A DNA stretch of 64,000 nt from positions 248,001-312,000 of the forward strand of contig NZ_QMIK01000005.1 in the NCBI RefSeq assembly GCF_003316845.1. The letters run 5' to 3'. The notes under the pieces were generated by a model. The model saw only the letters and a list, made by a program, of their open reading frames with translations, was not told the origin of the DNA and did not search any database. Both the position numbers and the translations under genes were made by a program. This DNA comes from Cognataquiflexum aquatile. GTDB taxonomy: Bacteria > Bacteroidota > Bacteroidia > Cytophagales > Cyclobacteriaceae. This document shows, piece after piece, positions 26,161 to 34,029 of this stretch (the first letter of the stretch is position 1; each line of letters starts with the position of its first letter).

Positions 26161-26775
26161 ATGAAAATAGGCATATTAGGCGCCACCAAACTGGCTGCCG
26201 CATTGGGCAATAAATTCCTTTCTTCGGACACAAGTGTAATTTTTGGTGTCGGGGAAAATTTCGAGGCAAAAGATATTGAGTGGAAAATCCTCAGCAAACA
26301 TTCCGACAAAGTTTTTGGCTTCAAAGAAGCAATCCGCCGCTCAGATTACCTCCTGATCTGCTGTGACAATGAACACCTGATCCATCTTTGTGAGTGCCTT
26401 TCAGAATCCGATTTGGACAATAAAACTGTCATTGACTGTACCAATGCTTCTTTTGGCAATGAATATGACTGCAATTTCTTTTTGATTCAGCACTTTTTGG
26501 GAGGCAAGAACATCTACAAAGCATTCAATAACCTCGGCATTGACTACCCCAATTCAGATATCCTTGGACTGATCAAGGAAACATATTTTTGCGGGGAGGA
26601 AAAACCTGAAAAGCTGAAAGTCAAAAAACTGATCGAGAAATCGGGGTTCCGCGCCATCGATGCAGGATCTTCCCAAAGCGCATTTCTTCTGGAGGCATTT
26701 TTCCATTTGAGCAAAAAAATCGCGGCCAACAAAAAAGAAAAAACCGAATACCACTTCAAGCTTATTTCTGTGTAA
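26161..26775 (+). CDS. NAD(P)-binding protein of the F420-reductase-like fold, copy 1
   Basis: 204 residues starting MKIGILGATKLAAALGNKFL, a Rossmann nucleotide-binding turn (GxxGxxxLA), followed by LLICCDNEHL, IDCTNASFG and KAFNNLGIDYPNSD. The last motif is the conserved active-cleft segment of NADPH:F420 oxidoreductase-like proteins. It is about half identical to the next gene, of exactly the same length, so the pair arose by tandem duplication. Substrate unknown; a dinucleotide-dependent reductase role is inference. The start is at 26161, five codons inside the longest frame, matching the paralogue. Confidence 0.82.
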   Translation: MKIGILGATKLAAALGNKFLSSDTSVIFGVGENFEAKDIEWKILSKHSDKVFGFKEAIRRSDYLLICCDNEHLIHLCECLSESDLDNKTVIDCTNASFGNEYDCNFFLIQHFLGGKNIYKAFNNLGIDYPNSDILGLIKETYFCGEEKPEKLKVKKLIEKSGFRAIDAGSSQSAFLLEAFFHLSKKIAANKKEKTEYHFKLISV

Positions 26776-27067
26776 AAGCCGTTCCCTCACTTGCTTTTTT
26801 CAGTCAAAATGGTACTTTTTCCAAAAACTGAAAAATTTTTTTAGCCTCAAAAAACCCTTCTTATTTTGTTATTTGGCAGTCATGATTACTAATTTGCATT
26901 TCATTTTTTGATCAAATTTTTATCAAAAAATAATTTTGAGTTAGAAACCTAATTCTCTATATTTCAATCTCTTCTGCATCTAAAATACTCTACTCGCAAC
27001 CCAGAAGGAATAAATTATCATCCACCAATTGGCTTTTTCACCCAAAAGTCAAGCAACTTAAAATGAT

Positions 27068-27682
27068 ATGAAAATAGGAATCTTAGGAGGAACAAAGCTT
27101 GCCTCCACGCTTGGCAACAAAATGCTCGCCATGAACCAAACTGTGGTTTTTGGGGTCCGCGAAGACTTCGTAACCAAGGAGATCGAATGGAAAATCCTCA
27201 ACATGTACCTTGACAAAATTTTCAGTTATGAGACCGCCATCGAAATGTCTGATGTGCTTCTGATCTGCTGCGAAAATGAACACCTCCCAAAAGTATGCAA
27301 CAGCCTGGCTGTTTCTGATCTGAAAAACAAGATTATCATCGACTGCACCAACGGTGCTTACACAGCGGAATTTTCCTGCAATACAACACTGATCAAAAAA
27401 AGTATCGGTCAAAACAAACTCTTCAAGGCGTTCAATAACCTTGGGATCGACTATCCAAAATCTGATCCTATGGGTCTTGTGAAAGAGACTTATTATTGTG
27501 GACCGGATTCTGCTGAAAAGCTGAGTGTCAAAAAAATCATTGAATGGGTTGGTTTCAGGCCTGTAGATGCAGGAGAAATCGAAAACGCGATGTTGCTCGA
27601 GGCATTCTATCACCTGAGAAAGACCATTTCTTTCCAAAGACCTGAAAAAATGGACTGCCACTTCAAACTGATAGCAGTATAA
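27068..27682 (+). CDS. NAD(P)-binding protein of the F420-reductase-like fold, copy 2
   Basis: Paralogue of the preceding gene: MKIGILGGTKLASTLGNKML, LLICCENEHLPKVC, IDCTNGAYTAEF, KAFNNLGIDYPKSD, GFRPVDAGEIENAMLLEAFYHL and the same C-terminal CHFKLIAV. Both are 204 aa. They are separated by 292 bases, so each may have its own promoter. Retention of two full-length copies with diverged middles (residues 100-120) suggests different substrates or partners. Confidence 0.82.
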   Translation: MKIGILGGTKLASTLGNKMLAMNQTVVFGVREDFVTKEIEWKILNMYLDKIFSYETAIEMSDVLLICCENEHLPKVCNSLAVSDLKNKIIIDCTNGAYTAEFSCNTTLIKKSIGQNKLFKAFNNLGIDYPKSDPMGLVKETYYCGPDSAEKLSVKKIIEWVGFRPVDAGEIENAMLLEAFYHLRKTISFQRPEKMDCHFKLIAV

Positions 27683-27774
27683 GGCACCTTTACACTCCCT
27701 CCGTTTGATAAGCTTTCATCCAAACCATTGTTAAGTTCCACAATTGGTTGATATTACCTTTTTTTAGCTACTTT

Positions 27775-27782
27775 TAGGTTTG
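27775..27782 (+). promoter_or_regulatory. Candidate -7 box
   Basis: TAGGTTTG is a perfect TAnnTTTG match, 31 bases upstream of the GTG start at 27814. The nearest TTG (27748) is 24 bases upstream, slightly long for a -33 box. Confidence 0.4.
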
Positions 27783-27813
27783 TCTTATTTTTCAAAACCA
27801 ATCTGAGTGTTCA

Positions 27814-29049
27814 GTGGAAATCAATGAAACAACCAAATCCGAGGATAATTCGGAGGAATTGACATGGCTTAAAAATCTTCAGAGAAACAGCTGGGAACCG
27901 GAAGTAATCATTTCGGGTTTGTCGCTTGCATTTATTTTTGCCTTTCCTGCGCAAGTCTATGATTTCGCTGTCAGATTGACGCAAGATTATGGATTGGAGT
28001 TTACCGGGGCATATCTGGTATTGATCTACCTGTCAATGACCGTCAGTGTATTCAAGATATTTTTCATTTCCCATTTGATACTCAGATTTACATGGGCCGG
28101 CTTATTGGGGTTGAGTTACGCCTTTCCAAAAGGAGTAATCAATGAAAACCTTTTTAAAAGCGGACGGGAATACCAATATAAAAATCCGCAGCAATTGGTT
28201 TTGAAGCTGGAAAGATTTTGTAGTATGGCTTTCGCCTTTCCAATGATGATAGGAATTATTTTCAGTGGATTCACCCTTTACCTTGGACTGCTTCTTTTGC
28301 TTTATTGGTTTTTTGATCTTAATTTCTTTTTGATTTACCTGATTTTTATGGCTTCACTGCTCGGATTTGCCCTGTTTTCTTCAATTTCAAAAAAGAATAA
28401 ACTCAAAACATGGCTGTTTTCTACCACATTTTACACTGTTCAGGCTACTTACCAAAGTAATCTTGGAAAATGGGCCATCTCCATTTACATGTTTTTTATC
28501 TTATGCGTGACGGTGCCTTTCATAAGATCAGATGCACAGGGATTTTTCAATTATGCCAATGCAGCCAACTTAGATGCTGAATATTTAGAATGGGAAGACA
28601 AATCCCAGTATTTTGAAGATAAAAGAGATTCAAAGAAAAGATTCCCACGGGCACTTATGCCGACTGATCAAGTTTCCGGTAATATGACCACCATTTCATT
28701 GGCACATTACGAAGAGGATTCAAAAAACCTCCCAATAATCATGGATCTGTTTCCCACCATTCCCGATTCCTTGGGTTGGCATGCATTAGAAAAGCCGCAG
28801 GACCTTTATAGAATATACCTCAATGAAAATCCTGTTTCTGATAATAATTCTAAATGGCAAAAAGTAATCACAGGAAAATCCGGCCAAAAAGCATATCAGT
28901 TTATGCTTGACATCGAGCAATTAAAGCCCGGAATCCATGAAATCAGGATTGAAAAAATCATTCTTTTCAGTGCATTGGGATTTTCGGAACCCGAAATCAA
29001 GTTTAAAAAAAATTGGGCAAAATTTTCTTTTATCAAAGTCACATCTTGA
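27814..29049 (+). CDS. Multi-pass membrane protein, 411 aa, unknown family
   Basis: GTG start. The first 35 residues are hydrophilic; then about six to seven hydrophobic segments between residues 35 and 235 (for example SGLSLAFIFAFPAQVYDFAV, AYLVLIYLSMTVSVFKIFF, TLYLGLLLLLYWFFDLNFFL, WAISIYMFFILCVTVPFI), followed by a soluble C-terminal domain of about 170 residues with beta-rich ends (PGIHEIRIEKIILFSALGF). I do not recognise the family. It converges with the globin gene and overlaps it by 11 bases at the 3' ends. Confidence 0.7.
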   Translation: MEINETTKSEDNSEELTWLKNLQRNSWEPEVIISGLSLAFIFAFPAQVYDFAVRLTQDYGLEFTGAYLVLIYLSMTVSVFKIFFISHLILRFTWAGLLGLSYAFPKGVINENLFKSGREYQYKNPQQLVLKLERFCSMAFAFPMMIGIIFSGFTLYLGLLLLLYWFFDLNFFLIYLIFMASLLGFALFSSISKKNKLKTWLFSTTFYTVQATYQSNLGKWAISIYMFFILCVTVPFIRSDAQGFFNYANAANLDAEYLEWEDKSQYFEDKRDSKKRFPRALMPTDQVSGNMTTISLAHYEEDSKNLPIIMDLFPTIPDSLGWHALEKPQDLYRIYLNENPVSDNNSKWQKVITGKSGQKAYQFMLDIEQLKPGIHEIRIEKIILFSALGFSEPEIKFKKNWAKFSFIKVTS

Positions 29050-29434
29050 TGCCTCTTGCCTCCATGATCCGAAAAAACAGGATATGCGCCATGTTTCTCG
29101 CATGTTCTTTGGCATAATCGGCATGCTTTCCTTCAAAATTTGTATCCAAAGTTGAAAACCAAAGTTCCAGCCAATTGCCAAAATGAGCCTGCGTGATGGT
29201 ATTTCCGGTTTTTGCATCCACTTCCTTATGAACAGGAACCGGACTGAACTTACCCGCACCGGGCCCGGACTGCAGCAAAATCATCTCCCAAAAATCCGTC
29301 AATCTCTCCAGATGTGATTCCCAATCCTGTACAACTTCGTTGAAAATCGGGCCAAGGGAATCGTGTTTTCTGATCCGGGCATAAAAACTCCTGACCAAAA
29401 GCGACACGTCTTCTCTGTTCTCGATTTCCTTCAT
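29039..29434 (-). CDS. Group III truncated haemoglobin
   Basis: 131-residue globin: DVSLLVRSFYARIRKHDSLGPIF (helices A and B), DWESHLERLTDFWEMILL (helix E region), PVPVHKEVD, then HFGNWLELWFSTLDTNFEGKHADYAKEHARNMAHILF (helices F to H) with the proximal His. This is the group III (P) trHb pattern: Trp in LELWF and no glycine hinge. Such proteins bind oxygen or nitric oxide in the cytoplasm. The 3' end overlaps the convergent membrane-protein gene. Confidence 0.9.
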   Translation of the reverse strand: MKEIENREDVSLLVRSFYARIRKHDSLGPIFNEVVQDWESHLERLTDFWEMILLQSGPGAGKFSPVPVHKEVDAKTGNTITQAHFGNWLELWFSTLDTNFEGKHADYAKEHARNMAHILFFRIMEARGIKM

Positions 29435-29435
29435 T

Positions 29436-30689
29436 TTATTTTTCTTTCAAAATCGGTTCTAACACTTTCAATTTTCCATCAATTCCTGCAGGAATAGGCA
29501 ATCCCAGAATCGTCGCCAAGATGGGGTAAATGTGGATATTTTCGAATGAAGGGATCAAAAGTCCTTCCTTTACCATCGGTCCATTGGCATAAAATATCCC
29601 GTGCATATCCTTGTACTCAGGACTGAATCCATGCTCACCATAGACTTCTGTTTTGAACATTGCTGACCTGTTTTGGTATGAAATCATTCCTTTGGAGGTC
29701 GTCATGTAATACCCCAAATCAGGGATAATAATCAGGTCACCAAAGCGGTTTCTATACTTTTCGATATTTTTATAATACTCCCTGTCCTCCACTCGGACTA
29801 CTTTATAATGCGCAGCTTTATCTGTCAGCTCTTTGTAGACTTTTTCAAGTTCTTCTATATTTTGTAAATGAAGATGTGCCAAAGCCCCGTTATTGACTAC
29901 CCTTCCATCAATGCCTTGCGTGATTTGATCCAAATTCAAAAGATTTCCCTTTGGGATATTGGTCATCCCATGGTCAGAGACTAGAAATATGTTGATATCA
30001 AGGTCAAAACTCTTCAATCCTTCAAATAAAGCCCCAAGTTCCCGGTCTAATTTTTCCAGTCTTCCGCTGATTTCCTTGTCATTATCAGGACCATACCGAT
30101 GCCCGATATCATCCATATCCGAAAAATAAAGGGTAATCATCCGCGGTCTTTCCTCTTCAGGAAGCTGCAACCACTCAAAAACCTTGGAAATCCTCGTGAG
30201 ATTGGAAACTGCACCATCATAGCTGAAATAATAACTCGGCCGGATTCCCTGTACCGGTGCTTCCGAACCTACAAAAAAGTAGCTTGCGGCCTTGATTCCG
30301 TTTTGTTCTGCCAAAACCCAAATCGGCGTTCCTCCATACCAATAGCCATCTTCTATCACATCCCTATTTCCCATGGTATACACAATATCCTTTTCCGGTT
30401 CATAGAAGGAGTTGTCCACCAATCCATGATTTTCAGGCTTCAGTCCGGTGGCAATGGTATAGTGGTTTGGGAAAGTTTTGCTTGGAAAGGAAGGAATAAG
30501 AGCCTCTGCAGAAGTTCCGTTCTGGATAAAGCGGGAGAGATTCTCCGGTTTGAACCTTTGGACATAATCATGTCTGAATCCATCAAGCGAAATCAGAATC
30601 ACGTATTGTTCCTTTTCCTGTGAAAAAGCCGAATTGCTAAAAAAAGCAAGGAAAAGAAATAATGCCAAAGGGAATTTCATCAGGGACAT
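29436..30689 (-). CDS. Ectonucleotide pyrophosphatase/phosphodiesterase-like, alkaline phosphatase superfamily
   Basis: Start set at MSLMKFPLALFLFLAFFSNSAFSQ (signal peptide). The longest frame runs 47 codons further with no family similarity. Metal ligands and nucleophile: ISLDGFRHDY, PSFPSKTFPNHYTIATGL (Thr nucleophile), YFSDMDDIGHRYGP, LVSDHGMTNI and the late GEHGFSPEYKDMHGIF. This is the NPP family pattern, a two-zinc periplasmic enzyme cleaving phosphodiester or pyrophosphate bonds. It ends two bases after the globin start and probably shares its transcript. Substrate unassigned. Confidence 0.9.
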   Translation of the reverse strand: MSLMKFPLALFLFLAFFSNSAFSQEKEQYVILISLDGFRHDYVQRFKPENLSRFIQNGTSAEALIPSFPSKTFPNHYTIATGLKPENHGLVDNSFYEPEKDIVYTMGNRDVIEDGYWYGGTPIWVLAEQNGIKAASYFFVGSEAPVQGIRPSYYFSYDGAVSNLTRISKVFEWLQLPEEERPRMITLYFSDMDDIGHRYGPDNDKEISGRLEKLDRELGALFEGLKSFDLDINIFLVSDHGMTNIPKGNLLNLDQITQGIDGRVVNNGALAHLHLQNIEELEKVYKELTDKAAHYKVVRVEDREYYKNIEKYRNRFGDLIIIPDLGYYMTTSKGMISYQNRSAMFKTEVYGEHGFSPEYKDMHGIFYANGPMVKEGLLIPSFENIHIYPILATILGLPIPAGIDGKLKVLEPILKEK

Positions 30690-30857
30690 CTGAAATAGGT
30701 TTGATTTGGGTATAAAAGTAGCAGAAGAAAATTTGGCAGCCAATATGTTTTTTACCTTCGGAAAATTAAATCCAATAATCTCAGGTTGCCGGTCCTTGTC
30801 AAAAGAAACTTCATGGATAAACTTTTTCAACTACAATCATTTTCTTAACTTAGTTGA

Positions 30858-31481
30858 ATGAAAACCTTTGATCCAAATTCAGAAAACCAAAGCAAAGTCG
30901 AGGAGCCATCTTCTGAATATGGCATGTATACTTATGCGGACTATTTGACTTGGGAATTTGATGAAATGGTGGAGCTTATCAAAGGAAAAATTTTCAAATC
31001 TGCTGCAGCCGCACCAAGAAGAATTCATCAAAAGGTCTCAGGAAATATTTTTTTCAGATTATATCAGCATCTAGAAAACCATCCATGTGATGTTTTTTCG
31101 GCACCTTTTGATGTCCGTCTTCCTGTCAAGTCAAAAAGAAATGAAGATATTTTCACTGTTGTCCAGCCTGATATTTCAGTGATTTGTGACAAATCCAAAT
31201 TGGATGACTTGGGATGTATCGGAGCCCCTGACCTGATTGTGGAAATCCTTTCACCAGGTAACAATAAAAAAGACCTCAAAAATAAATATGAAGTTTATGA
31301 AGAAAGCGGAGTCAAGGAATATTGGGTCATACATCCTACCGAATATTCACTCTTGATTTATTCCTTAGTGGATGGAAAATATGTTCCCTCCAAACTTTTT
31401 ACGGTGGGCGATATTGTCGAATCGAAATGTATCTCCGGATTCAAACTTGACTTAGATGAAGTTTTCGACGACCTTGATTAA
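30858..31481 (+). CDS. Uma2-family (DUF820) restriction endonuclease-like protein
   Basis: 207 residues with PD-(D/E)XK features: VVQPDISVICDKSKLDDLG, APDLIVEILSPGNNKKDLKNKYEVYEESGVKEYWVIHP. Asp, Glu and Lys form the nuclease-fold site. The family is widely spread in cyanobacteria and Bacteroidota, and its biological role is unclear; some members are linked to mobile elements. It is divergent from the phosphodiesterase gene. A dispersed repeat follows at 31541. Confidence 0.88.
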   Translation: MKTFDPNSENQSKVEEPSSEYGMYTYADYLTWEFDEMVELIKGKIFKSAAAAPRRIHQKVSGNIFFRLYQHLENHPCDVFSAPFDVRLPVKSKRNEDIFTVVQPDISVICDKSKLDDLGCIGAPDLIVEILSPGNNKKDLKNKYEVYEESGVKEYWVIHPTEYSLLIYSLVDGKYVPSKLFTVGDIVESKCISGFKLDLDEVFDDLD

Positions 31482-31540
31482 ATAATTGATAGATATATGC
31501 TTCCTTGCCAATAATCCTAAATTTTTCTTCAGTCGGGACA

Positions 31541-31580
31541 GAAGACCGAAGTCGGAAGACCGATGTACCGGACATTTCAG
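31541..31580. repeat. Dispersed GACCGAAGTCGG repeat, copy
   Basis: GAAGACCGAAGTCGGAAGAC then CGATGTACCGGACATTTCAG. Close copies lie at 39160-39190 and 56281-56324, with related pieces at 36171-36194 and 36351-36373 (inverted). All are intergenic. Confidence 0.8.
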
Positions 31581-31653
31581 TCCGCAGACAAGAATAAAAA
31601 TGGATATCCAATCTAATGGCATCAGCGCATACATTCATAAAAATGATTAAACA

Positions 31654-31687
31654 AAAAAATCCCAAGTTTCAGCAACCTGGGATTTTT
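31654..31687. terminator. Bidirectional terminator
   Basis: AAAATCCCA / TGGGATTTT stem with A and T runs on both sides, between convergent Uma2 and aguA genes. Confidence 0.85.
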
Positions 31688-31705
31688 GTTGGTATGAATT
31701 TGACC

Positions 31706-32797
31706 TTAAACCAGAGGTTCCTGCTGACTGAGGCAATGGAACGAACCCAAACCCCAAATCAGATCTAAAGAATTCACCCCAACTACCTTTCTATCCGGAA
31801 AACAGGAAGTCAGGATCTCCAACACTTTATCGTCATTCTTGTCCTGAAAAGTCGGGACAATCACTGCGTGGTTGGCAATATAGAAATTGGCATAAGAAGC
31901 CGGCAGCCTCTGATCCTCGTAGTATTTAGCAGAAGGCATGGGAAGCTCAATGATATTCATCTGCTTGCCGTCTTCCAATCTTAATTCGTGGAGTAATTCC
32001 AGATTTTCCTTCAATGGAGCGTAATTCTCATCTGATTTATTATGCTCGACCACTGTCACGACAGTGTCTTCATTGACAAAACGGGTCAGGTCATCGATAT
32101 GCCCATCAGTGTCATCTCCGATGATGCCATCTTTCAGCCATAAGATATTTTCTGTACCATAATATCCTCTGAGATATTCCTCAATCTGATTTTTGGATAA
32201 GCTCGGATTTCTGTTTGGGTTCAGTAAACAAGCTTCTGAAGTCAGCAAAGTGCCTTTTCCATTAAACTCGACAGAACCACCTTCCATGACAATACCCGGT
32301 TGGAAGCAGGGAATATTTCTAAAATCAGCGATTTTGATCGGAATCTGATTGTCCAAGTCATAGGGAGGGTATTTGTCTCCCCAAGCATTGTAATTCCATT
32401 TCACCAGGACCTTCTTTTGATCTGCCTCAGGGTTGATCAAAAATGCAGGACCGTGGTCTCTGCACCATGCATCGTTGGTGGGGAAAAAGTGAAAGAAAAC
32501 TTTGCTCAGATCAACACCTGCATTTTGCAAATGTCCCAAAGCAAATGCCCTCATCGCCTCATCTTTTACATTGATATGGACTTCTTCCCCCAAAGCCAAA
32601 TATTTGATAAACTCCGCATAGGCGGGGAAAATGGTATGGATTTTTCCCGGCCATGATTCTTCTTTGTGCGGCCAACTCAGCCAAGTCGCCTGGTGTGGCG
32701 CAAATTCAGCAGGGAAATAATACCCCAATTCAGCGGGTGTCATTTTCCCTGATTTGGCCATTTCAAATATGTCTGCAGCACTGTAATTAGTCTTCAT
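31706..32797 (-). CDS. aguA: Agmatine deiminase
   Basis: Hydrolyses agmatine to N-carbamoylputrescine and ammonia in polyamine synthesis. PAD-fold enzyme of 363 residues: WLSWPHKEESWPG, NDAWCRDHGPAF, GGSVEFNGKGTLL, DDTDGHIDDLTRF and the catalytic Cys near the C-terminus (GSFHCLSQQEP, Cys355). The start is taken at MKTNYSAADIFEM, overlapping the end of aguB by 11 bases; the longest frame starts 12 codons earlier, inside aguB. The overlap implies translational coupling. Confidence 0.94.
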   Translation of the reverse strand: MKTNYSAADIFEMAKSGKMTPAELGYYFPAEFAPHQATWLSWPHKEESWPGKIHTIFPAYAEFIKYLALGEEVHINVKDEAMRAFALGHLQNAGVDLSKVFFHFFPTNDAWCRDHGPAFLINPEADQKKVLVKWNYNAWGDKYPPYDLDNQIPIKIADFRNIPCFQPGIVMEGGSVEFNGKGTLLTSEACLLNPNRNPSLSKNQIEEYLRGYYGTENILWLKDGIIGDDTDGHIDDLTRFVNEDTVVTVVEHNKSDENYAPLKENLELLHELRLEDGKQMNIIELPMPSAKYYEDQRLPASYANFYIANHAVIVPTFQDKNDDKVLEILTSCFPDRKVVGVNSLDLIWGLGSFHCLSQQEPLV

Positions 32798-33662
32798 CAA
32801 TAAATCTCTTAAGGATCGGGGAATAGGAATCAATGCGTCTGTCCCTCAAAAAAGGCCAATGGGTTCGGTATCGATCGGAATTTTCCATGTCGAGTTCCTG
32901 CACATGGACTTCTTCAGCTACATGGTCTGCTTGGTACAAAACCCTTCCAAAAGCATTGGTCGCAAAAGATCCTCCCCAGAATTGCTGATTCCCTTCTGTT
33001 CCAACCCTGTTGACAGAAACTACCGGAACCCCGTTTGCCACGGCATGGGAGCGCTGTATGGTCTGCCAAGCTTGGTATTGTTCGTCGTTGGTTTCTTTGG
33101 TTGCCTCCCTATGCCAACCGATTGCGGTTGGATAAAACAGGATTTCTGCACCCATCAAGGAAGTGATTCTCGCTGCCTCGGGATACCATTGGTCCCAACA
33201 AATCAACACTCCGATGGTTCCGACTTTGGTTTTGAAGACTTTGTATCCCATGTCTCCGGGAGTAAAATAGAACTTCTCATAATATCCCGGATCGTCAGGA
33301 ATATGCATTTTGCGGTATTTTCCCAGATACGTCCCATCTGAATCCAATACCGCTGTAGTATTGTGGTACAATCCTTCTGCTCTTTTTTCAAACAAAGAAG
33401 CCACAATGACCACTCCCAATTCTTTTGCCAGAGAGGAGAATGTATGGGTCGAAGGACCCGGAATAGCCTCGGCCAATTTGAAATTGTCATGATCCTCCAC
33501 ATCGCAGAAATACAGGGAACCGAAAAGCTCCTGCAAGCATACGATCTGCGCACCTTTGGCGGCAGCTTCACGGATTCCCGCAATGGCTTTGGCCATATTG
33601 TCAGGGAGGTCACTGGAACAAGATGTTTGCACCATGCCTACTTTGATGGTTCTTTTTGACAC
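32787..33662 (-). CDS. aguB: N-carbamoylputrescine amidase
   Basis: Nitrilase-superfamily enzyme producing putrescine, CO2 and ammonia from N-carbamoylputrescine. The Glu-Lys-Cys triad is visible: LQELFG (Glu45), KYRKMHIPDD (Lys118) and LICWDQWYPEAAR (Cys155). 291 residues is the normal length. It is the first gene of an aguB-aguA pair that together make putrescine from agmatine. A TAATTTTG box lies upstream at 33704. Confidence 0.95.
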   Translation of the reverse strand: MSKRTIKVGMVQTSCSSDLPDNMAKAIAGIREAAAKGAQIVCLQELFGSLYFCDVEDHDNFKLAEAIPGPSTHTFSSLAKELGVVIVASLFEKRAEGLYHNTTAVLDSDGTYLGKYRKMHIPDDPGYYEKFYFTPGDMGYKVFKTKVGTIGVLICWDQWYPEAARITSLMGAEILFYPTAIGWHREATKETNDEQYQAWQTIQRSHAVANGVPVVSVNRVGTEGNQQFWGGSFATNAFGRVLYQADHVAEEVHVQELDMENSDRYRTHWPFLRDRRIDSYSPILKRFIDED

Positions 33663-33703
33663 TTCGAAGAAATTTTGGTTTCTGACTTGATTCTAATAGG
33701 CTT

Positions 33704-33711
33704 CAAAATTA
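33704..33711 (-). promoter_or_regulatory. Candidate -7 box of aguBA
   Basis: Minus-strand TAATTTTG matches TAnnTTTG, 41 bases before the aguB start. No well-spaced -33 box was found. Confidence 0.35.
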
Positions 33712-33996
33712 CTTTATATATTCAAAAAATTAAACCCATTTCAAAATTGATATTAAGGGATACTGGATATTGATTGATACTTGACTTGAGCAAAACTTTA
33801 ATTCTATCTGTTTGACTTTTTTATTAATCCACTTTCCATTAGTCTCAAAAAAACCTTTTGATAGAAAATAAAAGATTTAAAACTGATTTTTTTACGGGGG
33901 AAGTATTGTTCTATGGCCTGTCAACTATTGACTAAAACAAATTCTATGACAGCTATTTGAAAAAACCTTACTGCACACGCCTCCTCAATTTTTGCA

Positions 33997-34004
33997 TATA
34001 TTTG
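33997..34004 (+). promoter_or_regulatory. Candidate -7 box of the peptidase gene
   Basis: TATATTTG matches TAnnTTTG 25 bases before the ATG at 34030. The rest of the 33663-34029 gap is AT-rich with no other visible feature. Confidence 0.4.
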
Positions 34005-34029
34005 CAGGCGAACCCAAATGTATGTTCTC

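Noticed and set aside
32798-32833. 12-codon extension of agmatine deiminase into the end of aguB
   Set aside because: Family similarity begins at about MKTNYSAADIFEM; an ATG there gives a normal overlap.
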